From Dyadobacter sp. CY347 (GTDB lineage Bacteria > Bacteroidota > Bacteroidia > Cytophagales > Spirosomataceae): a stretch of DNA of 64,000 bases. A model generated the notes under the pieces. That model saw only the letters and a list, made by a program, of their open reading frames with translations. It searched no databases and was not told the origin of the DNA. Both the position numbers and the translations under genes were made by a program. Positions within the stretch are counted from its first letter, which is position 1. Every line of letters begins with the position of its first letter. The stretch spans positions 1,593,384 through 1,657,383 of the forward strand of contig NZ_JAKFFT010000002.1 in assembly GCF_021502655.1 (NCBI RefSeq), given 5' to 3'. Of this stretch, positions 55,387-64,000 are shown in pieces.

Positions 55387-57744
55387 TTACTGTTTTACCA
55401 CTTTCCTGGTTTCAGAAAAACTTCCATTGTCAAATTTCAAAAGGTTCAAGCCAGGCAATAGCGTGTCAATCGTAATGATGTTGAACCCGGCCTGTAGAAT
55501 CTTACTTTTATGCGATAGTACTCTCCCTGTTGCACCATAATGGGTGATATTCCACATGCTTTTTGTCAGGGAATTAATCTCAATATAAACTTTGCCAATA
55601 CTGGGGTTAGGATAGAAATTGCCGACCATGGATTTCTTGGTATCGCTTCCCAGTGCTATGATCTTTGAATAGGCATATTTGGTATCCAGATCTATCATTT
55701 TTAGGCGATAATATATTTTTCCATCGGCTGCATTTGGATCAAGGAACGTATAAATCCGTTGTGCATCCGATGCCAGCTCACCTATCGTCTCAAAGGTTTT
55801 TGCATTGGCGCTCCTTTGAATTTCGAAATGGCTGAAATTTACTTCCGAACTGGTCTTCCATGTAAGCTCATTGCTTTTCTCTAAGGGTTTGCCTGTGAAA
55901 GAAATCAATGTAACGGGTAAAGGTTGTTCCGTTGATTTCGCTATAAAGCCGCTGAATCCTGATACAGGGAATGTGACTTCCCAGATAAAATTGATAGAAT
56001 TCCATACAAAAGTATAATCTCCTACATTCCATGAATTTACCCCGGTTGGGATAGAGGAAGGCGGCCCGGGATAGTTTAAGCCTGTCGGACTGGTGCCGGA
56101 AAATTTAATAATCTGGAAGTTAGCGATCCCTGAGACGTCATCCGGGCCAGTCGGTAAAAAGCCAGCAGTAATCGTAGCGTTATACGCATTGAAATCGGCC
56201 TGTGAGAAGTATAAGGTCACTGTGCCGGTTGCTGTGTTCGCGTTGGTGCTTGGTGTAATCTCATAATGCCGCGGAACATATTTAAAAGGCGGGGTTGTTT
56301 CAAGCCAGCTTTTAATTGTAGCATCCGTAAAACCGCTGGTAGGCACTACTTTGGCTATGTATTCACAACCATTAGCTACGAGAGACGTAGCGGCTACATT
56401 TTGAGTATTTGTTGTTGCAGCTGTTGGCAGAGAGACATTACCGCTGCAATCGGGAGCAACGATGTTCACAAAGTAATCTTCCGTTTCACCAGAGATATAC
56501 GATCCGCAAGCAGAATCTAATACATCCCCGTAGCCGGATATGACTCTCATGCGCGTTAAACCTGGCAGGGCAGTTTCCGGAATAGCAATAGAACCCGTCA
56601 AAGTATAGTCTAAGCCAATGTTATTTGGTGAGAAATACACCCTTTCTTCTGGCGCATCGAAACTTCCATTGTGGTTGAAATCAACCCAAACAGATGCTGC
56701 GCTGAGACCAAAAGCGTCACAAAGGGCCACTCGAATAGAAATTGGAATAGTGTTTGATATTACAAGGTTGGGAGCAGCTACCAAGGTACTGTAATCAGAA
56801 TATCTATTTTGTATAGAGCCCAGGCCGCCTGTTTGATTACAATCGGAGGAATTATTTAAATCAGCAATCGTTACATTGAATATTTCCCATCCATACGCAT
56901 CATCCGCAGCAGACGTGCATGGGCAATAAAGGTAAGTTTCGTTGACAGCAACGGGTGTAGATCTGGTTGTGTTTTCGCCGCTCGGACAAGTCACATCGCA
57001 ATAAAAATTGTCAGCGCCTGTGATTGTTGCAGTGTAGGTTTCATTGGTGGCACCTACAATCGGACCGGCATTATTATACCATTGATAGGTGTTATTAGAG
57101 GTATTTATTGCAGGACTGAGCGAAAAGGTAAAACTAACCTCGGGGCAAACAGGGTTTTGAGTAGCTATTGTGGTGGTTTGTACCGGACTGCCGGTACATG
57201 CAGGAGGTGGTAGGATATTGACCAGATAATCTTCTGTTTCCCCATTTTCGTAATTTTTGCAAGCGGAATTTAGTGGAGCTTCGCCAGTGTTCATAACGAT
57301 CCGCATTCTGGTAAACCCTGTCAGTGCGGTGATTGGGATTGTAAAAGAAGCACTAAAAGTTGCATTTTGAAAACCTCCCTGCTGAGTTATAAATTCATCC
57401 GGGCTTTCAAAGGTGCCATTTTGGTTATAGTCTATCCAGATAGCGGTATGGAAATAAGAGTCGGTTGCGCCAGAGGTTATTGAAAATGGAATCTGGGCTA
57501 AATGATTAAACACAGGCGCATTCACCACGGTTGTAAAGTCGCCATAACTACCTGCTACAGATCCGGGTCCGCCTGTTTGAAAATAGCTGGTTGAATTGTT
57601 TAGTGTCCCAACTGTCACATTAGAGATATCTGCTGCTTCCGGTTTTTCGGCCGCAGAACTGCAATATTGTGCATGAATAATGGGACTGCGAGCCAGACAC
57701 AAAAGAAACAAAAGTAAAGTAAAGTAGAATTTTTTGGTTTTCAT
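55387..57744 (-). CDS. Secreted GEVED-domain protein with T9SS sorting domain
   Basis: A 785-residue protein: signal peptide (end near IHAQYC), two GEVED domains (each with an IDYNQNG or VDFNHNG motif, a RMRI or RMRV strand and GETEDY), a PKD-like spacer between them, an extra beta region, then a T9SS type A sorting domain (FYPNPSIGKVYIEIN). Exported and surface-attached or released by the type IX system. GEVED domains are thought to bind calcium or carbohydrate; the ligand is unknown. Confidence 0.92.
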   Translation of the reverse strand: MKTKKFYFTLLLFLLCLARSPIIHAQYCSSAAEKPEAADISNVTVGTLNNSTSYFQTGGPGSVAGSYGDFTTVVNAPVFNHLAQIPFSITSGATDSYFHTAIWIDYNQNGTFESPDEFITQQGGFQNATFSASFTIPITALTGFTRMRIVMNTGEAPLNSACKNYENGETEDYLVNILPPPACTGSPVQTTTIATQNPVCPEVSFTFSLSPAINTSNNTYQWYNNAGPIVGATNETYTATITGADNFYCDVTCPSGENTTRSTPVAVNETYLYCPCTSAADDAYGWEIFNVTIADLNNSSDCNQTGGLGSIQNRYSDYSTLVAAPNLVISNTIPISIRVALCDAFGLSAASVWVDFNHNGSFDAPEERVYFSPNNIGLDYTLTGSIAIPETALPGLTRMRVISGYGDVLDSACGSYISGETEDYFVNIVAPDCSGNVSLPTAATTNTQNVAATSLVANGCEYIAKVVPTSGFTDATIKSWLETTPPFKYVPRHYEITPSTNANTATGTVTLYFSQADFNAYNATITAGFLPTGPDDVSGIANFQIIKFSGTSPTGLNYPGPPSSIPTGVNSWNVGDYTFVWNSINFIWEVTFPVSGFSGFIAKSTEQPLPVTLISFTGKPLEKSNELTWKTSSEVNFSHFEIQRSANAKTFETIGELASDAQRIYTFLDPNAADGKIYYRLKMIDLDTKYAYSKIIALGSDTKKSMVGNFYPNPSIGKVYIEINSLTKSMWNITHYGATGRVLSHKSKILQAGFNIITIDTLLPGLNLLKFDNGSFSETRKVVKQ

Positions 57745-57943
57745 CCGAATGAAGTTAAGGTCTTGTGTGGAAATTGTCCCATCAGGCAGGGTCTTAGAAT
57801 AGTCAGTTTCCGTTTGTTTCCAATTGGTATTGTTAGACTAAATGCAGTTATTTAACATGCAAAAGACACTAAACTATACACATTGCGCAATAGCAAATAC
57901 TTGCTATTTGGTTGTTAGGCAAGTTGCTAAATACCGCTCAAAT

Positions 57944-58170
57944 ACCGCGGTTTTCCCTACTCTGAGACCCCTGACCCGTCCTGAATATTTGCCGCTATAT
58001 CAAGTGTATTTAATTCTGAATGTTTCGTGCAAAAGAGTCCTGGAGTTAATATCGGAGATCTGACTCTGGGCGCCTGTCAGGTATGTAACAAAACGAACGG
58101 ATTTTTACACAATCTACAATCATCCCAATCTCTTTATGCACAGCCGGGTTCATTCAAACCGGCGTTTAAA
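57944..58170. repeat. Dispersed repeat, right-half copy
   Basis: Matches 54643-54870: CCGCGGTTTTCCCTACTCTG, GACCCGTCCTGAAT, TTTAATTCTGAAT, CGGAGATCTGAC, CAGGTATGTA, AAAACGAACG, GCACAGCCGGGTTCATTCAA. Confidence 0.75.
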
Positions 58171-58531
58171 TGAAATTTTGAGTTTCCGTAAAAAAGCCTG
58201 CCGTAAGTCCCTGTGAGGCATTTTATTGTTCATTCTAACTGAGGCGGGACACCTTAAATTGTAATTTATTTCTGCTCCAAGCGTCCATATCCAAACGGTC
58301 ATAAGTATGTGAACAAACACAATTTTTGTGAGGTGACAGATTTGTCTGAATAACAGATTTATGTTTACTAACGTAACATAGAACAAAGCCTGCCAGCATT
58401 TTAGGACGTACAATGAGAGCATGCTATTCCAATTGTGGTTTGGAGAAGCTGATGCGCCAGATAAGTTGGCATTGAAGTGACTTATATCCCCCCAATTTAA
58501 TAAACAAAAAATTTAACGCTAATTCTGCCTA
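58171..58531. other. No gene seen
   Basis: Short frames only; non-coding. Confidence 0.4.
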
Positions 58532-59159
58532 TTAGCGGGAAGGCAAAGCCTTTCTGTTTCCTAATAGCACCAAAGTTGCTGCGAATATGGAAAACACAAT
58601 AAGCAACATTAACGAATTAAGGGCAATCTGGCCAATACCATACTTGTTTAAATCAAAGAAGGGATATGGGTACCAGGAAACAAAGTAGCCTCGAAACAAA
58701 GTGATTATTGTATATGCTGCCGGGAGTAATAGCCATGTCGGGATATCACGTAAAGAAACGAGCTTTGCATTGATGTAACGCCATCAAAGTATTAACATGA
58801 GCAGCGGGCTGGCTGTGTGAAGCAGATCATGAAGAACTGCTTGCAGCCCGGTGGACTCCCATAAGTTTCGTAGGATAATGTTGTAAAGTAAGCCTACGAC
58901 GACTATGTGTAGCGTAAATTCCTGTTTCGACAGATGGCTTAAAAAAGAAATTTGATACACCTCTATTTTTGCCAAACAACTGAGCAGATGCATATGAGCA
59001 AACAATCAGATTTGTCAAAATAGTAAAATATCCAAAGTATCGCATGACAGCTTCCAAAGGGTTTACCGTTGAACTCTGCATGTGTAAGATAAATTGAGCA
59101 GGCAATGCAAGCCATTCCGTAACGGCAATCAATATGAGAAGAACCTTTTTTCCATTCAT
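58532..59159 (-). pseudogene. Pr6Pr-family membrane protein, frameshifted with in-frame stop
   Basis: Start MNGKKVLLILIAVTEWLALP, then EAVMRYFGYFTILTNLIV as in Pr6Pr proteins; frame shifts near 58915 to LHIVVVGLLYNIILRNLW, and a TGA replaces an expected Trp-type codon at about 58785 before RYINAKLV and GYFVSWYPYPFFDLNKYG to the stop at 58534. Six helices are expected in the intact form. Confidence 0.8.
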
Positions 59160-59232
59160 AACAATCTGGTCAAGCTTTGTCTAAATTCCATGTCCTATGG
59201 CACAAGACGACGATTTACATGCAATTCAACAG

Positions 59233-59655
59233 TTAAAAGTTATTCGGAGCCGCGCACCTTTTCCAATAGTCAATCATCACTTTAATTGTTGCCTTAATTT
59301 CATCGTATTCGCCTGGTTTAACAAAAAAGCCTTGTGCAGATGTGCTATATGCGTCAATAACGACCTGCTGATTGATCGCTGTGGTAAAGTAAACGTAGGG
59401 AATGCACTTAAGGCTTAGTTCTGCATCAGTTTGGACCTTTCTTCTAAGCTCCAATCCATTTAACTGTGGCAGGTTAATATCTGAAATAATAATGAAAGGC
59501 AGGTCTTTGCTGGTATAAAGATAATCCAATGCCGACTGGCCATCCGCGAAATACATCCTTTGATTAGAATACCCTAATTCACCGAAAACTTCCTCCAATA
59601 CGAATTTGTCGTCAGGGTCATCTTCTATAATGATAATTGGGCCATTTTTATCCAT
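59233..59655 (-). CDS. Single-domain response regulator (REC), second copy
   Basis: A 140-residue receiver: IIIIEDDPDDKF acidic pocket, IISDINLPQLNG Asp, FVKPGEYDE Lys, tail DYWKRCAAPNNF. Twin of 23274-23696, again divergent from its hybrid kinase. Intact. Confidence 0.94.
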   Translation of the reverse strand: MDKNGPIIIIEDDPDDKFVLEEVFGELGYSNQRMYFADGQSALDYLYTSKDLPFIIISDINLPQLNGLELRRKVQTDAELSLKCIPYVYFTTAINQQVVIDAYSTSAQGFFVKPGEYDEIKATIKVMIDYWKRCAAPNNF

Positions 59656-59797
59656 TTGATAATAAGTTTAGTGTAGGTTAAATACATAGTTACGCAGCTT
59701 GCCAATTTAAGTTAATTAAACATAAAATTACATTCAAACAGGCAGGTAATTAGTTAACGCCTGGTTGCATAACGGGAAAACATTGTGCCACCTCCAA

Positions 59798-59805
59798 TAA
59801 CTTTG
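59798..59805 (+). promoter_or_regulatory. -7-like promoter element before the hybrid kinase
   Basis: TAACTTTG fits the Bacteroidetes -7 consensus TAnnTTTG and lies about 75 bp before the ATG. No convincing -33 TTTG at 19-bp spacing, so only tentative. Confidence 0.4.
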
Positions 59806-59879
59806 TGTACCTTAAAGCAATAATTATTTGATGATGTGGCACTTATCGCGAGCATCCTGCACCTAACCTTAACATCTGA

Positions 59880-62800
59880 ATGAGTTCAATCGAACCAAAT
59901 CACATCGTTGCCATAGGCGCGTCAGCCGGAGGCCTTGATGAGCTGATTTCTTTTTTTGAGAATACACCCCTAGATGGTGTTGCCTACATTGTAGTCCAGC
60001 ATTTATCCGCTGATTATGAAAGCAGGCTGGCAGAAGTTTTGTCTCGGTACAGCAAGTTGACGATGGTGCAGGCGGTAGAAGGGACGGGCATTGCGTCTAA
60101 CTTTGTTTACGTAATCCCCGGGGATAAATTTATGACCATTAAAAGGGGACATTTACATTTAAGTGATAAAACCAACGTGCGTGGCCCGCATATGACCATT
60201 AATACTTTCTTATCTTCCCTTGCTGCCGAGTGCGGCCCCAAAGCGATTGGCGTCATCCTGTCTGGCCTGGGCTCTGATGGCACCGATGGCGTGAAAGCAA
60301 TTAAAAAAGCAGGCGGGATGATAATTGCCCGAAACCCGGAAACCACAGAATTTAACAGCATGCCCTCCAATGCCATAGCCACTGGAATGGTGGATTTCAT
60401 TGTGGAGCCCGAGGCGATGCCTGGCGCAATCGAGGAATATGTCAAGCGGGAAATTGATTTACTGGCCACTAGCATCTCTGATGGGGAGAATATGGCGGGT
60501 TTGATCGAGCTCATCAGCCAGCAGCTGCCACTGGATTTCTCAGAATACAAGCAGTCTACGATTTTGCGCCGGATCAAACGAAGGGCGGCTTATAACAACT
60601 TTGAAAACCTGGAAAATTACCTCGAATTTGCCAAAGCCTCCCCTGATGAAATAGAAGCGCTTGCCAAAGATTTCCTGATCAGCGTAACTGCTTTTTTCAG
60701 GGACGCCGAAGCATTTGATTCGCTGAAAAAACGGGTGCTGTCTTCTATAATTAAAGGTCTTTCCACTCGACAGGAGATCAGGGTATGGGTAGCTGGTTGC
60801 GCGACAGGCGAAGAAGCATACTCGATGGCTATCCTGGTGCGGGAGCTTTTGGGCGAAAAGGTCCAAGACCATGATGTAAAAATCTTTGCTACCGATATTG
60901 ACAATGCTGCCCTGGCCCATGCTGGCAAAGGCGTTTACACTGCTGCCGTAGTATCCAAAATGCCCCAATCTTACCTGGACAAGTACTTTGTACAGGAAGG
61001 TGAAGATTACAAGGTAACTGTTGCTTTACGTAAAATGGTTATTTTTTCCAGGCATGATTTGGTGAAAAACCCGCCCTACTGCAATATGCATCTGATCAGC
61101 TGCCGCAACCTGCTGATTTACATGACCCCGATCTTGCAACAAAAAATCTATCATATGCTCCTCTTTGGGCTAAAACCCGAGGGATACTTGTTTTTGGGGT
61201 CAAGTGAGAACCCCTCGCCGATATTGAAGAGCGTGAAAGTCATTGATAAAAATGCAAAGATCTATAAGAAACTGGATGCTATCCCATCCGTGAACTTTGA
61301 GACGTTTACCCTGCCCGAATATACATACCACAAACCGCCCAGCATAGGGGCTTCTCAGCCGGAAACAATTAAAATCCCCGACCGCACCCTGGATGGGGCA
61401 ATCCATGAAACGGTCCTGAATGAAGAGCAGCGCCTGCTTATTTGTGTTGATGAAAACAACAAGGTGCTTAAATCTTATGGCCCTACCGATAGGTTCCTCA
61501 CCCAAAAGATTTTGATATCGGACCTGACCGAGCTTCTACCTGGCCCCTTAAATATTGCCTACAAGACAGCCTGTAAAAAGGTTAGCGAAACCCAAAAAAG
61601 AGCAGTGGTCGCAGGAGTAATAGTCCAGCAAGGCCAGCAGACAATAAAAGTAAACCTGTCGGTCAGCCCAATGGCCTACAAAGGTCGGCTTAACGGATTT
61701 TTAGTGGTCCAGTTAAGCGAGGATGAAAATCCTGACCATCTATTAGGCGCAATGCAGTTTGACGAGAAGCTTTATCTGGACGATTATACCAGGTTTTTAG
61801 AGCAAGAAAGCAAAGACCAGAAGGAGCAACTGGCCGCCGCTAACGAAAAACTGTTTGCACTTAATGAGAATATGCAGTCCTTTAATGAGGAGCTGCTCTC
61901 AGCCAATGAGGAGATGCAAAGCACCAATGAGGAAATGCAGTCCATTAACGAAGAGCTACATACGATCAATGCAGATTACCAGTTAAAGATTCGGGAGCTA
62001 TTGGAGCTGAATGATGATCTGAACAATTACTTCAAAAGCAATATCAATGGGCAGCTCTTTATCAGCTCGGAGCTTCGCTTACTGCGGTTTTCCCCAGGGA
62101 CGGTCAGGCACATCAACTTGCTGGAAAGCGACATAGGGCGGCCTATCGGTAATATTTCGACGAATTTCAGGTTTGAAACACTTTCTGATGATATCAACCA
62201 TGTCCTGGACAACGGATATTCCATTACCCGGGAAATCCAGGCCAATGACGGCAAGTGGTACCAGGTCATGACGATGGCCTATATCCAGCAGGTTAGCAAT
62301 AAAAGGACCGGCGCGATTATTACTTTCAATGACATTACCGGCCTGAAAGAGATACAACACCAACTGGACAAAAAGAATGAGATCCTGACCCGCATCAACG
62401 GCGACCTGGACAATTTTGTACATACGGCATCTCATGACTTGCTAGGACCGCTCAGTAATATAGGTGTAAGTATTGGGGTATTGAATGAAATGCGGGCAGA
62501 CGACGAAGAGCTAAAACCAATTTTAGACATTATTGGCAATTCAGTCAAAAAGTTCGGGGCCTTGGTCAGGGACATCGGCATAATAGCCAGGATTGAAGAC
62601 GAAGCCATTTTGACTGAGATGGTAGAGCTGAACGAAATCTTGGAGAACATCCTGTGGAGCCTGGGCGACAAGATCAAGCAGACCGGAGCGGTAATCACAA
62701 GCGATTTGAAAGTAGGTCAAATACTCTTTTCTAAAAAGAATTTGCGAAGCATCTTGTTCAACCTGGTATCAAATGCGATCAAGTACCGATCAGAACATAC

Positions 62801-63065
62801 ACCTGTTATCACCATCCAAACTGCTACGGTAGGCGAATTCACTGTGCTGACTATCCAGGATAATGGGAGTGGGATGGCCGAAAATGACATTGACAAGATC
62901 TTTCATAAGTACCATAGGCTTCAAACGGATCATGAAGGGCAGGGGATTGGGCTTTATTTGGCAAAGAAGATGATCGACGCTGCTGGCGGTAGTATCCGGG
63001 TTGAAAGCAAGCCCGGTATGGGAAGCAAATTCGTGATCTATTTTCCGGTCGCCGGACTGCAATGA
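59880..63065 (+). CDS. CheB-CheR-PAS-histidine-kinase hybrid signalling protein (intact copy)
   Basis: A 1061-residue protein. Residues ~5-190: CheB methylesterase (GASAGGLDEL Ser, VVQHLS His, GLGSDGTDG Asp). ~205-475: CheR methyltransferase with RRIKRRAAYNN, the SAM site WVAGCATGEEAYSMAI and SCRNLLIYM. ~500-640 PAS-like; ~655-720 coiled coil with repeated EEMQSTNEEMQSINEEL; ~735-845 PAS; ~855-1061 histidine kinase with H-box TASHDLLGPLSNI and ATPase motifs LVSNAIKYRS, DNGSGMAEND and GQGIGLYLAK. No membrane helix, so cytoplasmic. It may phosphorylate the divergent receiver. Confidence 0.94.
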   Translation: MSSIEPNHIVAIGASAGGLDELISFFENTPLDGVAYIVVQHLSADYESRLAEVLSRYSKLTMVQAVEGTGIASNFVYVIPGDKFMTIKRGHLHLSDKTNVRGPHMTINTFLSSLAAECGPKAIGVILSGLGSDGTDGVKAIKKAGGMIIARNPETTEFNSMPSNAIATGMVDFIVEPEAMPGAIEEYVKREIDLLATSISDGENMAGLIELISQQLPLDFSEYKQSTILRRIKRRAAYNNFENLENYLEFAKASPDEIEALAKDFLISVTAFFRDAEAFDSLKKRVLSSIIKGLSTRQEIRVWVAGCATGEEAYSMAILVRELLGEKVQDHDVKIFATDIDNAALAHAGKGVYTAAVVSKMPQSYLDKYFVQEGEDYKVTVALRKMVIFSRHDLVKNPPYCNMHLISCRNLLIYMTPILQQKIYHMLLFGLKPEGYLFLGSSENPSPILKSVKVIDKNAKIYKKLDAIPSVNFETFTLPEYTYHKPPSIGASQPETIKIPDRTLDGAIHETVLNEEQRLLICVDENNKVLKSYGPTDRFLTQKILISDLTELLPGPLNIAYKTACKKVSETQKRAVVAGVIVQQGQQTIKVNLSVSPMAYKGRLNGFLVVQLSEDENPDHLLGAMQFDEKLYLDDYTRFLEQESKDQKEQLAAANEKLFALNENMQSFNEELLSANEEMQSTNEEMQSINEELHTINADYQLKIRELLELNDDLNNYFKSNINGQLFISSELRLLRFSPGTVRHINLLESDIGRPIGNISTNFRFETLSDDINHVLDNGYSITREIQANDGKWYQVMTMAYIQQVSNKRTGAIITFNDITGLKEIQHQLDKKNEILTRINGDLDNFVHTASHDLLGPLSNIGVSIGVLNEMRADDEELKPILDIIGNSVKKFGALVRDIGIIARIEDEAILTEMVELNEILENILWSLGDKIKQTGAVITSDLKVGQILFSKKNLRSILFNLVSNAIKYRSEHTPVITIQTATVGEFTVLTIQDNGSGMAENDIDKIFHKYHRLQTDHEGQGIGLYLAKKMIDAAGGSIRVESKPGMGSKFVIYFPVAGLQ

Positions 63066-63134
63066 CAGATAGTTAGTAACCGCTGCCTGTCAAATGATTC
63101 ACCCCGATCGTCCACGCTCATAATCCAATTCCTA

Positions 63135-64000
63135 ATGTCAAAAAACAAATACTCTCCATCCGGAAAAGTTGTAGTCATCGGCACGTCGGCCGGTGGCCTC
63201 AATGCACTGAAAACATTGATAAACCAGTTGCAAGAAAATTTTCCAGCGCCCATACTGGTTGTACAGCATATTTCAGCTGATGCGACGGGTAGCGTTCTTT
63301 TGGACGTGCTTAACAAGCAAACTAATATTCTCTGTGAGCATGCTGTAAATGGCGATAGCCTAAAAGACGGGCATTTATACCTGGCTCCTTCTGATCACCA
63401 TTTGATGATCGGTGATGACCAAAAGATCCTTGTTACTAAGGGAGCGCAGGAAAACCGCTCCCGGCCGGCGATTGATCCATTGTTCCGCTCAGCGGCTGTT
63501 GTTTTTGGCAGCAGCGTGATTGGGATCCTATTGACGGGTTATTTGGATGATGGAACAGCCGGAATGATTGCTATCAAGCGGTGCGGCGGGACCTGCATAG
63601 TTCAAGACCCGACAGATGCAGAATACCCAGATATGCCTGCCAATGCTTTAAAGCAGGCAGAAGTTGATTTTTGTTTGCCCCTCTTGGAAATGGGAGATTT
63701 GCTGTATCAGCTCCTGGCAGCAAAACTGGAAAAAAGCCGGCCAGTCCCCAAAGACATTTTGACCGAAGCAAAAATTGCCAAACGCGTACTTAGCGATTTG
63801 CCAGCCGTCAATTCACTAGGCGACCAGGTGCCTTTCAATTGCCCGGGCTGTGGTGGCGTGCTATGGAAAGTGGACAAAGGCCCCTTGACACGCTACCGCT
63901 GTCACACAGGTCATGCCTATACTGCGCAAGCCTTGATCGCCGAGCAGACCTTAAAGATCGAAGAGACGATGTGGACAGCCCTTCGGATGTTTGAAGAAAG
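63135..64000 (+). CDS. CheB-type methylesterase with zinc ribbon, second copy, 3' cut by window
   Basis: Starts ATG 63135 (MSKNKYSPSGKVVVIGTS), 70 bp after the kinase as in the first copy. Triad Ser in GTSAGG, His in VVQHIS, Asp in GYLDDGTAG, and zinc ribbon CPGCGG .. RYRCHTGHAY near 63841-63920. The frame is still open at the window end (..MFEER), aligning with residue ~288 of the first copy. Confidence 0.93.
   Translation, partial: MSKNKYSPSGKVVVIGTSAGGLNALKTLINQLQENFPAPILVVQHISADATGSVLLDVLNKQTNILCEHAVNGDSLKDGHLYLAPSDHHLMIGDDQKILVTKGAQENRSRPAIDPLFRSAAVVFGSSVIGILLTGYLDDGTAGMIAIKRCGGTCIVQDPTDAEYPDMPANALKQAEVDFCLPLLEMGDLLYQLLAAKLEKSRPVPKDILTEAKIAKRVLSDLPAVNSLGDQVPFNCPGCGGVLWKVDKGPLTRYRCHTGHAYTAQALIAEQTLKIEETMWTALRMFEE

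Noticed and set aside
1..64000. CRISPR array, complete rRNA or tRNA genes
   Set aside because: No regularly spaced identical repeats other than the 72-bp coding repeats at 39.6-40.6 kb, and no recognisable full RNA gene. Only ssrA-like 3' stubs at 9101 and 9276.

Overview
This 64 kb window is from a Bacteroidota chromosome, most likely a Dyadobacter- or Spirosoma-like member of the Cytophagales. The pointers are two large secreted proteins with type IX secretion (T9SS) C-terminal sorting domains, a Bacteroidetes-type TraE/DUF4134 conjugation protein, a MobC/relaxase pair and toprim primase of the Bacteroidetes kind, a LytTR regulator beside a TPR-linked LytS-type kinase, and many small lipoproteins. 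The genus is inference; no rRNA or complete tRNA gene was seen.

Layout. 1-5.7 kb: the end of an ABC transporter permease, a DUF1629/Imm11-like protein, a lipoprotein, two small membrane proteins and a beta-barrel protein. 6.4-8.6 kb: an IS1182-like element whose transposase is frame-disrupted and which seems to enclose a small membrane-protein gene. 9.1-18.9 kb: a decayed mobilizable island. Two short copies of an ssrA-like 3' end precede a tyrosine integrase, followed by HTH proteins, TraE, a RadC-like protein, primase, MobC, relaxase and a VirD4/TraG-type coupling protein. The primase and relaxase are interrupted only by in-frame TAG codons. The coupling protein also has frameshifts.

19-37 kb: a stress and signalling block. 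It holds single-domain response regulators, two fatty-acid desaturases, a manganese catalase, a CheB-CheR-PAS-histidine-kinase hybrid (frameshifted here), a zinc-ribbon CheB, a Crp/Fnr regulator broken at a poly-A tract, an SdpR-SdpI pair with a perfect palindromic operator, a serine resolvase and a cold-shock protein. Several genes exist as pairs of an intact copy and a remnant: receiver plus cold-shock gene, amylase-C-like plus desaturase genes, and Crp/Fnr genes.

37.6-59.2 kb: a cupin, lipoproteins, a BspA-like repeat surface protein, the LytTR/LytS-type system, a luciferase-like monooxygenase remnant fused to a membrane-protein remnant, an SDR oxidoreductase, an epoxide hydrolase, a GEVED-domain secreted protein and a decayed Pr6Pr membrane protein. 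59.2-64 kb: a second, intact copy of the receiver / hybrid kinase / CheB locus, running off the window end.

Themes. First, a roughly 4.8 kb signalling locus is duplicated about 36 kb apart, and only the second copy of the kinase is intact. Second, there is much gene decay and tandem rearrangement. Third, two layers lie beneath the ordinary genes: a family of non-coding dispersed repeats and a pair of 51-residue membrane-protein genes that share length and sequence but sit in unrelated contexts.
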